Shown here: positions 32,935-44,472 of the stretch, piece after piece
How positions within the stretch are numbered: the first letter of the stretch is position 1
How the letters are laid out: each line of letters opens with the position of its first letter
Assembly: GCA_023897205.1 (NCBI GenBank)
Contig: JAHWDD010000033.1
Span: 124,001 to 188,000, forward strand
Source: Exophiala sp. HKRS030
Lineage: Eukaryota; Ascomycota; Eurotiomycetes; Chaetothyriales; Herpotrichiellaceae
Direction: 5' to 3'
Length of the DNA: 64,000 bases
Translations under genes and position numbers: made by a program
The notes under the pieces: generated by a model
What the model was told of the DNA's origin: nothing
The model's input: the letters and a program-made list of their open reading frames with translations, nothing else
The model's database searches: none

Positions 32935-34674
32935 ATGGTATTTGTCGCAGCCGCCGCGGTGAAATATGCAAAGGTGGTCAGCAGCTTTGCTAATTTACCG
33001 GATGGTCGAGGTGCAAATCACGCTCTGCTGGCAAATTATTTTTCAAAGCTCCTATCACATCAATCAATATCGATAGAGCTGCCAGAGCAAGAAGAAAGAT
33101 TCGCTCTCTCCTACATATTCGGCAAGTACTCTACTACCGATAAAGGATAGATTGTGCTGACCACGCAAGTATCAGACAAAGAAGATGACCGAAAGCCTAA
33201 CCAGAGCGAGGCGAAGTCAGATGCTATTTCGGCTGAAGAGTACATCTCGTGCAAGGATTTCGTGACCAAGATAAGCTCCGAGAAGTCAAAGCCCCTAGGC
33301 AGACTCCTTTTTCTGCGTGGGTTTCCTTCTGTCGAGTGGCTGGGTCTCATTGGTGCTAAGTACAGAGTTGACCCGGAATTCTTCATGCGCTTCTTACATT
33401 TCATCCCTCACCAGGAAGCCGCGATCAACTATTCTCTTCCACCTGTTCCCGCCGCAACTTGGAATATTCTCGAGCTTCCCATCATAACAATTGGAGAAAG
33501 GAAAGTTCTGCCGGGAATGGTCGACCAAATAGAAATCAACAATATGCGAAAAGAAGCTCGACAGAAGTTGCAGAGGCATCATGATCTTCTCCGTGCACAT
33601 GAAAATATAAGTGTGGCTTCATCCGTGGTTCGGAATGTCTCGATTATTGACCACAGTTGTTTCGCTCTTGAGCAATGTATCTGGGTTTGTCTTCAGTCTC
33701 ATTGGACGAAAGACGCTGAAAATGTTCGATGGACTCGTGAGTTGAGCGTTATTGGCTTTTTGCCTTGGCTAACGTGAATCGCAGTGATTGTGTGGACAGA
33801 TGCGGGTCGTACACCAAGTGTACAGTCCATCCTGGATCTCGACATTCTTCCAAAAGCATTCCAAACTGAGGCAACATCCCTCGCGCCTGTGATCGACTAC
33901 AAGCCTGGAACTGGTCTCGCGCCGCAGAGATACACATCACATGGCCAGATATACCCAGTAAGAGGCGCAGAGGCAGGGTCACAGCTGTGTGTTGGATATG
34001 GACGAACCTTGTATGAGGACGTTATGGCAACAGATCCACTTTACGCACTTACAGAGGTGTTTAACATCACCACAGCTTCCGTGAACCAGTATTTCAATCT
34101 CATTGAGCACAAGTTGGCTGGTTTCACTGATGATGAACACTATGACGACTTGGACATGCTCTCCAACCTTCGATACAGCAAGGAATTATTGTACCGTCAG
34201 CAGCGCCAGCTTGAACAGGTCAACGCTTGGCTGAAACTCCACAAGCTGCGCAGTGGAAGCGGCTGGCGTATGACGACCGAAGAAGACACCAAAGCAGCCC
34301 AGGCAACAGACTGCATTGTTCAGCGATATGATTATTTGCAAACTCGTGTCAAAACCTTGCAAGCACAATGCCAAGATGCAATTTCAAATCTCATGAACGG
34401 CAACAACCTGAAAGAGATCAGGAACTCGTACGACCAGTCTAAGCGAATCACTAAGCTCACCTTCTTGGCCTTCGTCTTTGCGCCGTTGTCATTCACCACG
34501 TCGTTCTTTGCCATGAACATAGGCCTGCGAAATCTCTCGCTCACAACTTGGTTCGCTGTAACGGTCGTACTGGTCGGCGTCACGTTCTTTCTCATGATCT
34601 TCGACGTCATAGGCTGGATCAAAAGTCTGAAGAATAGACTGCACGTGATAAAGAACAAAGCCCGCTATCTATGA
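32935..34674 (+). CDS. Fungal CorA-like Mg2+ transporter-family protein with an in-frame TAG
   Basis: Exon 33154-33736 joins exon 33785-34674 across a 48-bp intron (GTGAGT...CGCAG). Upstream, frame 32935-33147 (MVFVAAAAVKYAKVV...ISIELPEQEERFALSYIF) is in the same phase and looks like the N-terminal domain, but TAG at 33148-33150 interrupts it and no intron removes the stop. The conserved core is clear: RLLFLRGFPSVEWL, GAKYRVDPEFF and LIVWTDAGRTPS. Then come a long helical region (YLQTRVKTLQAQCQDAISNL), YDQSKRITKLTFLAFVFAPL and two C-terminal membrane helices. The pore motif after the first helix is FFAMN where CorA proteins have GMN. Family members are mostly uncharacterised plasma-membrane proteins. 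Either the stop is a base error or the gene is a recent pseudogene. Confidence 0.75.
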
Positions 34675-35789
34675 CAGTGTGAGATTCTTCATAGGCCATA
34701 GTGTTTCTTCTGATTGTACAACAGCTCTGAGAGCCATAGCAATCCGAAAAATATAGTTGGTTCGAAAAGACTCGAAAAAAACTAATGAGCTGGGCTTAAA
34801 GGGCTGCTGATAGTAGCTCCAGAAGTCGATTGATCAGGTGTGCTCGGACGACGAGACAGCGATCTGCTGTCTCATACCAGGACGAAAAACCGATACTGTT
34901 ATTCAATTTGGGATCAGTAGCAGGAGTTGCTCGATATTGAAGACCGTTTTTCTTCCTTGGCTTCGACTATCTAGTGTTATGGTTTGGGTGAAGAACTTGG
35001 TCATGGGGACCAACAGGGCAGAGCACTGAGAAAAGGCGCGAATTTGGTTTAGATCAGGGAGCTGGATGTACTGTTTCGATGTATGCACAGTCCATATTAT
35101 GTTCCACACTCTTTTTCGGACCTCTTGACGGACGAGGCCGCATTGGTAGGCACCAGTCCACTTTGAAATATGGCTGAGGGAGCTCGGGTTTTGTGACAGT
35201 CGAGACCGAGTCGAAAACAGAGATCGTAAAACCGTGGGGAGGACAGGCTTTTTATAGTAGGCATAGATAATTCGTTAGTCAATTATAGCTACTACGCTTT
35301 GCTGTTCAATCGTAGTAAAGGTAGCCTTACAACAATAGAACTTCAATGCATAAAGTTGTTCGATTTATCCTGAATGATGACGGGGTAAGCACAGATACCA
35401 ATGACGCTACACAAGTGAATGTGGTCAGTAGACTCATGAGAGGTAGTCAAACGGTCCTTGTGTCGGCCTCAATCATGACTTTACTTTAACTCGAATCATC
35501 AGATTCTTGAGCACCAGGAAATGCATAAAAAGCCAAAGACAGTAGTAAGTCTCCTTGCTTCTCTCTGATACAAAGCATCAATTCCCAACACCCTGGGGAA
35601 ACTTTCGAAAAAGTTGGGGTATATGAAACCGGGCTAACCAGTTGTCATATACTCGCTCAAAATGAGTTCTCATACTAAACCTCTCCCAATACCCAAAAAT
35701 AAGGTCAGTGGTGGTGGTGAACAACCTCATATCCACTCATAATCTACATGGAGCGACATATATTGATTCCGTACAGCGATCGGCGTCAG
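34675..35789. other. 1.1-kb intergenic region, no gene seen
   Basis: Only short ORFs are present. An unused ATG frame from 35708 runs into member E in another frame. Confidence 0.4.
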
Positions 35790-36629
35790 ATGAAAGAGAC
35801 TCCGAAAAGAAAATCAGTCCAGTCTCGCAGAACGAGGTAAGTTCGCCGGATTCAGCTTCCTCGGACGAGTCAGGCCTGTGGCAGATTTCACCAGCCGCGA
35901 GGGCGTCTCGAAGGGCAAAGGTAAAGACCAGCAAGATGTTGCAGAAGATGGTGGGAGTGAGGGTAAGAAAGGCGGCAAAACGGCCAAAAGGTTGCCCCAT
36001 CCATGTCAGACATGAGAGCACAATGGAGCGCAACAGGGCCTGGACCATCTGAACGCCCATCTCTCAAATTGGATACCCAAGCCAACAGAGAGACCGCCGA
36101 GGCAAAGAACGAGCGACTTGTCGAACGATTTGGGACAACGAACCAAGCCCTTCGACATCCTCAATACTATCCCAACTCTGAAGACTCTCCGGCGCAAGAA
36201 GCACGCTACGAAGCCATGCGAGCAGCCGGACCAAGCCGCGCCATCACCCCAGGGTGGCGAAGTGCAGCCGAGAAAGTTAGCAGAGAAAATAGTCTAGCGG
36301 TGCGAGAGGCTCAGGCGGCGGGATCATCGGTCAGAGACTTCGCCTACGAGGGCTCTTCCGCACAGCATAAGGATCCCGGAGCTAGGGAACCGAGGCCTAA
36401 TGAAACCATTCCTCAGCTGCCTCGCAGCTTTCTTGCGGTAAATTCTGTGCAGTCCAAAGTCGATCAAGGGCTGATTCCTCCCGGTCTGATATTTCTGACA
36501 CATGAACAGCTTAAAGACATAGAGGCCAGCAGGAAGGCCGCACAGACGAAATTCGGGATCCTGATGATGTCGGGAATAGTATGGGTGGCAGGATTGATCG
36601 TGGCGAAGGTTCGAGCTTTCGATAATTGA
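35790..36629 (+). CDS. Member E of the small-protein family, with a C-terminal membrane helix; 3 exons
   Basis: Exon 1 35790-35836, exon 2 35895-35962, exon 3 36037-36629; introns of 58 bp (GTAAGT...ACCAG) and 74 bp (GTAAGA...CAACAG); 235 aa with consistent phases. The N terminus is basic (MKETPKRKSVQSRR), then KGKGKDQQD and EDGGSEGPGPSERP. The module runs YYPNSEDSPAQEARYEAMRA to SSVRDFA, 60 residues, as in member C. The C terminus has a single hydrophobic helix (FGILMMSGIVWVAGLIVAKV), so this member is probably tail-anchored, unlike A-D. A continuous 114-codon ORF at 35708-36052 exists in another frame; the spliced model is preferred because it restores the family N-terminal sequence. Function unknown. 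It lies 20 kb from the other members. Confidence 0.7.
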
Positions 36630-36860
36630 TCTCACAGTTGAGTGTTTACATAGCCATGTATGGCAAAACGAAGCTTGACCGCCTCCCTGGAGTCAGGGAT
36701 GACTTTTGTGATATGGATAAAGGGGCAAAGTTTGTTACATAAGCACAGGCTAACTAACTAGTGTTTTTCGAGTACACTCCATCGTAAGGTGAACTGGAGC
36801 AATCCACGATACAGATTTACTGCAACTTAGTTGATGAGAAAATTTGTCTCTAGCCAATTT

Positions 36861-38110
36861 CTATAATTCGTCTCGTGGTGATACAACATGAAGTGGTCTC
36901 CCACTGTCTTTCTGTAGATCGACGCCAGTCTTTTTGCGCCATTTCTCCCAAAGTGCCCAGAACTCTTTTTCCATGCCACTTTCCATTTGATCTGGTAGTA
37001 CAACGACATATTCGACGTATAATTTCCCGAACTCCTCCCCATCATGATCGTGTTCGTGAACGTGACCGTTGTGGAAGATGGGCATGCCCTCACCCTTGAT
37101 TGCGTCGACTTGACCTGGTTGAACTACCTCACCACGCTTGCGTGAGAGTTGGACGGTGTGGCCGTCAAGATGTGTAAGATTGCGGGTCCAGCCTCCCATC
37201 CAGGCCTCCCGTAATGACAGAACTTCCTTCCAGTACAAGTCGTCATCTTTTCGTCGGAAGAATGCCCCGTCCGTTCTATGCGCTTCGTCTTCGTGAATCT
37301 TGGGTTCTGTCTCCATGATATATGCAAAGAGGTTGCCAGCAACATGGTCCGGATGTTCATCCGCTTCACTTTCGAAGACAATCCGATGACCTTTTGGTAC
37401 GCCCTTCTCGATAGTGGCAGATAGGGTGGTTGGACCTCGTACGACCTTGTTTCCTCCACAGACTTTGCATTTATGTTTGATGGTCTTTCCCTGTCCTCCA
37501 CACTGGTCGCAAGGTCTCTGCACTTGTTGAAATATTCCAGGGGCGAGCATGTGTTTCTGTATGACGATTCCATGACCACCACATTTATTGCACGTCTCGA
37601 CCTGTCCGTCCGCAGAGCCGGAACCCTCACATTGCTCGCAAATCAGTTGCTTCTCGATCGTAAATTCGGTCTCCTTCCCCGTGTAAAAATCTCTTAATGG
37701 TACAAATAGCCTAACTTCAAGATCAGGGCCTCGTCTAACGCCTCCCCGCCACCAAAATGTCCTCCGCCTCCGAAAAATCGCGAGAAGACGTCGAACGGAT
37801 CATGTTGTTGCGATCCTCCTCCTCGTTTATGGTTTGCCAACCCATCATGACCGTACTGATCGTAGATCTTGCGGGTAGTTGGATCCGACAAGGCTTCGTA
37901 GGCTTCAGTGACTTCAACAAACTTGGCCTCATCCCCAGAGGCTTTGTCCGGATGGTATTTCTTAGAGAGAGTTCTGTATGCCTTTTTTAGATCGCGATCC
38001 GTAGCAGATTTGTCAAGCCCAAGGATTTTGTAAAGATCTTGTGCCGCGAGAGAGCATGCGATCAAGGCGAGAAACGGTAGGAGATGGGATATGAGCTGAA
38101 GAACCAGCAT
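36861..38110 (-). CDS. SCJ1: ER-luminal Hsp40 co-chaperone Scj1 (frame broken by one base)
   Basis: Scj1 stimulates BiP/Kar2 in the ER lumen and helps folding and ERAD. The start ATG at 38110 opens a signal peptide ([20 protein letters not shown]). The J domain follows ([23 protein letters not shown] in KKYHPDK), then a Gly/Phe region. The continuation in the next frame is [18 protein letters not shown] and four CxxCxGxG-type zinc repeats ([31 protein letters not shown]). The C-terminal substrate-binding domain ends in RDEL, an ER-retrieval signal. The frames meet at the CCCC run 37744-37747; one extra C gives a full 416-aa protein with no intron. As everything else is conserved, a base error is the likely cause. 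Compared with the usual HDEL, RDEL is a variant. Confidence 0.9.
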
Positions 38111-39507
38111 CTTGAGGAATAGCACACTCTCAGAGTGGCAGAAAGGACGGGGTCAAGAACACAATAAACAGTTGTTCAAGTTGGCGCTATCATCTTAAGT
38201 ACAGTGTCACTGTCGATCGAGTGAACGATGCGAAGTATTCATCTGCATGCAGTAGATTAGAATTGCCAGTTTTATTGAGGATCAGGGAGGATTCTACTAC
38301 TTGCGACATGATTTCAGAACAATGAATGCGGCCACATGTCAAGTTCATCAGGATCAAAGATTCGCCGACCCGCTTTCGCTTTTGGCCGCATTCACCACCG
38401 TACATCTAAACAACGCAACTTTTGTTCTAGCCCCAATATAATTCTCACCATCATTTCGAGCGCGAACGCGTTAGTCTTCGACGTATTCCTCAGATTGAGG
38501 ATGTCTGACAATTCTGGAAGGAGAGAGACCAACATTACTGATCGCTGCTTTCATCATCTACAGCCAATTTGTGATCTCCGCTAACTCTAGACTTTGTTTG
38601 CAATGGCTTTGTTTGTCCGCCTCTGGAACAGGAAACGGCGAGATGTCTGAGGCAGCTGATCCTCCTTGCAAACTTTCTCTCAATTCTATGAGTCCTTTTA
38701 CTGGGGTCCTCATTACAGATAGCAAACTTGGGCATTCAATCAAAAGTTTCCTGGTATATGTGTGGACCGGAAATCTCCCGGTTACCTGTTTGCTATCAAG
38801 GTACGTGACCTGTCAAGATGTAAGGATACCGACATATCTTCCATGATGACCTCATGGCTTGGTATTCCTGTTGGTTCGGCCTCATCAAACGCCAACAGCA
38901 TCATCATTTATGTGTGGGTGCATTCTCGTGACCAAGCGTATCAAGGTAGGCACGCGTTCGAATGATGTGTCATTCCAGCGTGCTTGAAGGACTTCCCTGC
39001 ATGAGCACGGATTCGATATCAAATTACAACGCAGCAGGGTAATGTATGGCTGGAAGGGGAGGCAGTCTACCTGTCACTGTCGGAAAGGGTGTGTGAGGAT
39101 AGGGTATCGACGCTCAGATCCATGTGGAAACTTGCTTGCCATCATCTCGCATTCGCTTAGAGAAAAGCCTTCCGCTTGCCGTTGCCTTGTTCTCGACTTC
39201 CTCGATGTCCAACCCAGCACACGGAAACTGATGGCCCTAATTGTTCATGATCACTAGCCAATCGAGTTGGAATCTCCTGACCGCCACCTCGTTGATTGGG
39301 GTAGTACAACGGCGTCGGTTCCTTGAACTGACAGCGGCGTTCGAAACTAACGACCCTCTTCCAAATCTCCTGGCTTGCGCTACATACCTAGGAGACTGTG
39401 AGAGCCGTGGTATCGATTAAAAGGATCCCTGCTCATCTGTCAAAAATTCGAGATCCTCATCAATTTCTGCTTAGGTACTTACCCACCGTTCCTGATCACT
39501 GTCAAAC
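38111..39507. other. 1.4-kb region without a recognised gene
   Basis: It holds the promoter of SCJ1. ORFs of 60-90 codons on both strands around 38336-38965 have no motif and overlap one another. Confidence 0.4.
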
Positions 39508-40017
39508 ATGTCACGGATCTGCCAAATGATCATCGTAGTGTCGTTGGTATTCCTCGGGTCAACTGTGCTTGCATTCCCACGTCCAGATGCGGACCCTGCA
39601 AGCCCCGCTGGTAACGCCTTTGACACAGACACCGCTTGCGATATTGACAGTGAGATAGATCTTGAGAAGCCCACTGATGGCGACGGCGGACCCATCATAA
39701 ACATCAGTCCTGGATTTCCTGACGAAATCTATCATGTCCAACATCACCACCACGATCTCGAGACTACCAAGCCACTTCCAACAGCGACCATAACGCCTCG
39801 AATGGCGGTCCCAGATAAAGTGCAGGTTGCCAGATGGGATACCAGCCGATTCCCAGAGCAGACCAACATTCCTGAGAAACCAACTCCCTCGACCGACACT
39901 ATGGAAGACCTTCCGACTTTGGTCAGGTGCCATCCTGGCAAGGCCCTCTGCGACAAGCGCTACGTTCCGACCATTGTCGCTGCGAAGTGCTTTTGCGTGT
40001 TGGATGAAGGTGATTAG
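39508..40017 (+). CDS. Small secreted protein of unknown function
   Basis: Single exon, 169 aa. A signal peptide is clear (MIIVVSLVFLGSTVLAFPRP, cleavage probably after LAF or ALA-like position near residue 22). The mature protein is acidic at first (DTDTACDIDSEIDLEKP), has a His run (HVQHHHHDLE), a Pro/Thr-rich middle and a C-terminal Cys cluster (VRCHPGKALCDKRY, AKCFCVL), giving five Cys in all. No membrane helix or GPI signal. Small Cys-containing secreted proteins of this kind include effectors and wall proteins, but no family was recognised. No neighbour is functionally linked. Confidence 0.7.
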   Translation: MSRICQMIIVVSLVFLGSTVLAFPRPDADPASPAGNAFDTDTACDIDSEIDLEKPTDGDGGPIINISPGFPDEIYHVQHHHHDLETTKPLPTATITPRMAVPDKVQVARWDTSRFPEQTNIPEKPTPSTDTMEDLPTLVRCHPGKALCDKRYVPTIVAAKCFCVLDEGD

Positions 40018-40930
40018 ATTCGATTCGATCGAGTAAAATCCTTATCTTCGTGAGTTATTCCCACAGCTATCTCCTTCTGTGCGAATCCAAATTCTTACGG
40101 CGTAACTGACCTGCGATAGCATTCTACGACATGGAAGCTTGAAAAATAAACAACATAAGATGCTTGCTATGATCGCAGATTGATAGATTTTCATCAGCTG
40201 CAAAGCAGGTCAGCGCCGGAGTTGAACACAATCCCCGCATGCTGTCAGGAGTTCATGCAGTGTTACGGCCTTGAGGCAGCCAGCGGGTGTCAGATGTCTG
40301 GTGTTCTTCGGTGTGTACCGTACGTCGTTCGTTAAGATGCCTATAAAGCTTTAGGCATTCCTTCTTTCTGGCACAAATGTCTATGGTTGACCGAGACTTG
40401 GAGCTTAGGAACAATCAGTGAAGCGGCGAGAGAGAGCAGCAATATCCACATTCTTTAGTAGTGCAAGGCAATCAAGATTACAATACATTTTGGTAACAAT
40501 ATCATGTCATCTCACACGTATCCTAGAACTCCCAGAAACGGAGACTAGCCCATATTTTTGGCCTCTAATTTGTGGGAGAATTGAGTAGTCGTTTTATGCT
40601 AAAATTCATCCTCGCTCGTAAGAATCACACAACTCAAACCATCGTTGGGGGTGCCAACAACACTCATCCTGTCCCACCTTGTTGGAGTGTAGTCCACAAG
40701 GAGCATATAAAGTTACACAGGTACTGCGCAATAAATAGGAGCATCGGAAACCCGTAAAGTGAAAGGTGGTATTCTGTGGTTTTCGTAAGTGCCAGGACAA
40801 GGTGCTAGATCAGAGACAACCAATCGCAAAGCATATTCTGGGTCGGGAGGAAGATGTTGTCTTCCTGAATAATCCCAGTCCGTATATTCTTTGTCGTTGG
40901 ACATGAAAATGTTGTACAGGTAGTGACATT
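40018..40930. other. Intergenic, no gene seen
   Basis: 913 bp with short unsupported ORFs; probably 3' regions of the flanking convergent genes. Confidence 0.4.
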
Positions 40931-42056
40931 TTAGTCGTGCTGAGCCCTGGCCCACAACCCCTTTGGCCCGTCTGAGTTTTGGACGATAGTCTGAAGATCA
41001 AGATCCGCAAGAGTATTGATCCCTTTGCGGGTGAATGCTACGACCTTGGCGACTTTTTCCCAGTCAACGTTTTCGTCCCCTCGGAACAGATTCCTCCAGA
41101 TCGCACTCCCCAAAACGGCGTCGCCTTTGATCAAGCCCTCGTCATATGCAGCTAGGATGCCTCGCCATTGCCAGAAAAGGTCTTTTAGGTAGCGATTCCG
41201 AATACCTCTGGCAGACATGTTATGGAGAACGATCATCTTGTCTTCTGCCGTATTGGAGAAATGCTCAATCAGATATCGCTGGTAGTCCCGGAATGCGGCA
41301 GGTGTCTCGAGGTTACGTAGCCGTACTGTGATTATATACATGTGGAGATATGTTACTTGAGACCAAGTTGAAAAGGTGGGCGGCAGGTCGATGGTTTGGT
41401 ACCACCACGAATCACTCAGGGCCAGACCGAGATCAATTTCGTCGCCGGTCTTTGGCGGTCCCTTCCCAGTCAAGATATTCAGACGTTGTTCTTCCGGGAT
41501 TGTATAGTCTGCTTGAGCCGCGCACGAGTTGAATAAGGCTTCGGTCAGGCCGTAGGTAATGTAAGATTCGGTGGTGCTTTTGGCAGTTTTCCGCAGACCT
41601 TTGGCAAGTCGAGTTGCTAGATCGTCACGCTGGGAGAGGCTTGACATGATTTGTTTTTGCATGTTCGAGACACTAGGATGGGAACCGGTGCTTGGTTGTG
41701 AGTCAGGTTGTGACTGAACATCGGCCGGCGTATTGTCGACGGGTGTGCCTGCCGTCGGATTTTCTGCTGTGATGTTTGTCGTCACAGTTGAGGCCATTGT
41801 AGGTGGAATTGCAGGCCGTGTAGACTGAGGAGGTGGTGGCCTCGATGCAATAGTACTTTTCGCAGGTTTAGAGGCAACTTTTGAGAGAGCACGTTGATTG
41901 ATGCGGCTCTTGGTAACGTTGAATACCTATTACAAGACGCTTGCTCAGTAAGGGAGATTACGATAAAGAAGGACGGCTCTCGAGCTCATCAAGTACCTCA
42001 GATCCAACATTCTGTCGAAGAGCTCGCAGACAGTGCGAGCAGACGTTGAAGCTCAT
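40931..42056 (-). CDS. CBP3: Cbp3-type ubiquinol-cytochrome c assembly chaperone, 2 exons
   Basis: Exon 1 is 42056-41997 and exon 2 is 41926-40931, with a 70-bp intron; 351 aa. Cbp3 works with Cbp6 at the mitochondrial ribosome exit and guides new cytochrome b into complex III. The N terminus is Arg-rich without acids (CSHCLRALRQN, SRINQRALSK), a plausible presequence; a Pro/Ser-rich linker follows. The conserved Ubiq_cyt_C_chap domain is clear: YITYGLTEALFNSC, QADYTIPEEQR, LGLALSDSWWYQT, DLPPTFSTWSQVTYLHMYI, MIVLHNMSARGIRNRYLKDL and WRGILAAYDEGLIKGD. The length fits fungal orthologues. The start was chosen because exon 1 supplies the presequence. Confidence 0.92.
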
Positions 42057-43062
42057 AATGTCTTTCCAAGAGCTTTTGTCAGAGGCTATTGAAAATACGA
42101 ACAAGCCTTGTATTCGAGATATATGGTGTGTCTTTGAACGGGACAGATCGAAGTTCGGTAGTAGAATTGAGCATTGGACAAGCAGATGGCATTGAAATCA
42201 TGTTGTCGATTCTCTCAAAATCGAATCTAGCGCGTCATTGACTACAAATTTTACGGCGGAGCTCTAGGACGGCGTGCGCTGACCAAGCTCGGTCAAAACT
42301 CCGCCATACTGAGTCGTGCAAAACATCACGTGATGAAGTCGTTCCTACCCACGTACTGAGAGACTATGAGATGTTGTGCTCGTGGAGAGTGACGTTGACA
42401 TGGTCAACACAAGAGAGAAATCCTGACCGTTCTAAGGCATCTAATCTTTTTGGCATGAATGATCCCAGTCTTAAAGAAAGAGAGGCTTCATCCCTCCTCA
42501 GGTGGAGAGCAATTGGTTCACTTTTCCTGGGGAGACGTCGTGTCTTCGCCCACTTGGGTAATCATAGCCTTATTCACCACCTCTGCATGCATATGTCGAC
42601 ATTCATCTGGCCCGCTTATGATGTTGCAGATCTAGACACTGAAGCATGATCAATGCCACACGTGTGAGGGACCTGCAGCACCAGGGTCGTCCGGGATTCA
42701 GGCTCTTTGGTGCCTTTAGCGAATACGACCCTTGAAGCGCCAAGCTCCGCTTCATTACCCTGAACCCTCAGCTTCCTCTGGATCATGCATTTCGAATCTC
42801 TCTCACATCGAGCCCCGGCACTCCATCTCTGCATTCGACATACTGTACGGTCATACGCATATGATATCTCCAATCGCTTGACGTTTTTATGAAGAATTGT
42901 GCCGTCTGTCGCATCGCGCAGAGGTTTCTTGACATCCTGGGATAGTTGCTCAGAGTCTGAGGAATTTGGCGGGGTATCCTGGGCTCAACGTTGCAATGTC
43001 TGTACACAACTCAACGCATTCGCACCACGTGATAGGCTTTCAGGAGAATCTACGATTGAGTC
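42057..43062. promoter_or_regulatory. Shared upstream region of CBP3 (-) and TF-like gene (+)
   Basis: About 1 kb between divergent start codons. A CACGTGAT sequence at 42327 and another CACGTGAT at 43027 contain CACGTG E-box-like cores that bHLH factors recognise in fungi. Their use here is an inference. Confidence 0.45.
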
Positions 43063-44472
43063 ATGCCTGAACTCATTTTTATCAATGTTCAAGATCAGCC
43101 AGGACTGAACAAGCGTCAGGTCAAACGGCATATTGCATCAAGCATTCACCGGAAGAAGCGCATGGTGGCAGTTTCGCAATACCAAAGACGACGTAAACCT
43201 GAAAGAGAGCATATCCGGGACCGAGGGACCCCAGAAAACGAAGCTACAATACTCGATCCGAAATCAACGGATGAGACAGATCCCGCTGTGATCGTTAACA
43301 ATGAGCAATCTTCACCCACTCCTAAAGTCACCAATCATGGCACACAATCGCAATTGAAAAACATGAAGCGAGCCATGTACCGCTGGAGACTCGGAGGTCC
43401 AACTGCCGTTTCACCTCCAGGAGACGACCTTCAGGTCCACAATGTCCTGGATCAGGCTTTCCATTGGTTCCTCCATCAATATAACCAGGACTGGTCCATC
43501 CAGATGCGACAAAACTCCATGGCCCATGATCTTGATACTTCTATTGAAATTGTCCGGGAAGCATTTTATGTCGTCTCTGACTTACTTGCAATGGACAAAG
43601 TCGGTCCGGCCTTTCATATCCTGCACCACACCCTTGATTCCATTCCCAAACTACTCAGGCGTCCTCATCCCGAACTACTATTCACCTTAGTCGAGTTGGC
43701 TTCTGGAATCAACATGCCGACCGCGGTGGCTTTGAATCTGATGGTAAGAGCACACGTCGCCGACTTGACAAGGCTAATACTCGGAGTCAACCATCCCTCG
43801 ACCGTGCTCTTGAAAGCCCAATTTGATCCAGCTCGACGGACTCATGTGACCGAGATGCTCATAGATTGCATCGTCAATGCAGTGTCTTTGACATTTGGCC
43901 AAAATGCATACCAGACCCTGGTCCATCAAATGGGTCAGTCTCAGTTTTATCTTCGTGCAGGGCGAGAGACAGATGCACAAGCAATTATCTCCCATGTTTT
44001 TGAGCAATGGCAAGAACAGTATGGGAATGAATCACCATTGGCCAGGCTAGCTACCCTAGAATTGAGCTTGATGCGGTTGCACACTTCGCGAAATACATCT
44101 CCTGTGGTTGGAGCTGAAGTCAACAATGCCATGCTACGCATCGAAGCCATGACGGGCATCTGTGGAGCTCAGCCGACGAACGTACTTTTCCCACAAGATA
44201 GTCGATCTAACCGACCTCAGAAGTCATTGGCTTTAGCACAGTGGTTCCTACTCAAGAAGCATTATACTCTTGCTCTACATGTCTATAACCTACCGAAAGC
44301 TGATCCTTGGCTAGAGATTCCAGCCTTCAGTCCGACCAAGTCAAGAACACTAAACGACATCATAGTCAATGCCGTCTACGATGCGCTTGGTGGTACCCAA
44401 GCCATACATGAGAATGTTGTGGCGCTTGCAGCATCTAATTCCTATAAACCTGATTTCCTTCCTCCTGGTTGA
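43063..44472 (+). CDS. Fungal transcription-factor-like protein without a zinc finger
   Basis: Single exon, 469 aa from the ATG at 43063. The N terminus MPELIFINVQDQPG followed by a basic region (KRHIASSIHRKKRMVAV) is the short motif found at the start of many fungal proteins that carry a regulatory domain like that of Zn2Cys6 factors but lack the zinc cluster. The rest is largely helical: FYVVSDLLAMDKVGPAFHIL, LFTLVELASGINMP, and repeated Leu-rich segments up to a FSPTKSRTL tail. No Cys6 cluster, signal peptide or membrane helix. Such proteins are usually nuclear regulators of unknown targets. The assignment rests on the N-terminal motif and overall helical layout, not on a known domain match. 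Confidence 0.75.
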   Translation: MPELIFINVQDQPGLNKRQVKRHIASSIHRKKRMVAVSQYQRRRKPEREHIRDRGTPENEATILDPKSTDETDPAVIVNNEQSSPTPKVTNHGTQSQLKNMKRAMYRWRLGGPTAVSPPGDDLQVHNVLDQAFHWFLHQYNQDWSIQMRQNSMAHDLDTSIEIVREAFYVVSDLLAMDKVGPAFHILHHTLDSIPKLLRRPHPELLFTLVELASGINMPTAVALNLMVRAHVADLTRLILGVNHPSTVLLKAQFDPARRTHVTEMLIDCIVNAVSLTFGQNAYQTLVHQMGQSQFYLRAGRETDAQAIISHVFEQWQEQYGNESPLARLATLELSLMRLHTSRNTSPVVGAEVNNAMLRIEAMTGICGAQPTNVLFPQDSRSNRPQKSLALAQWFLLKKHYTLALHVYNLPKADPWLEIPAFSPTKSRTLNDIIVNAVYDALGGTQAIHENVVALAASNSYKPDFLPPG

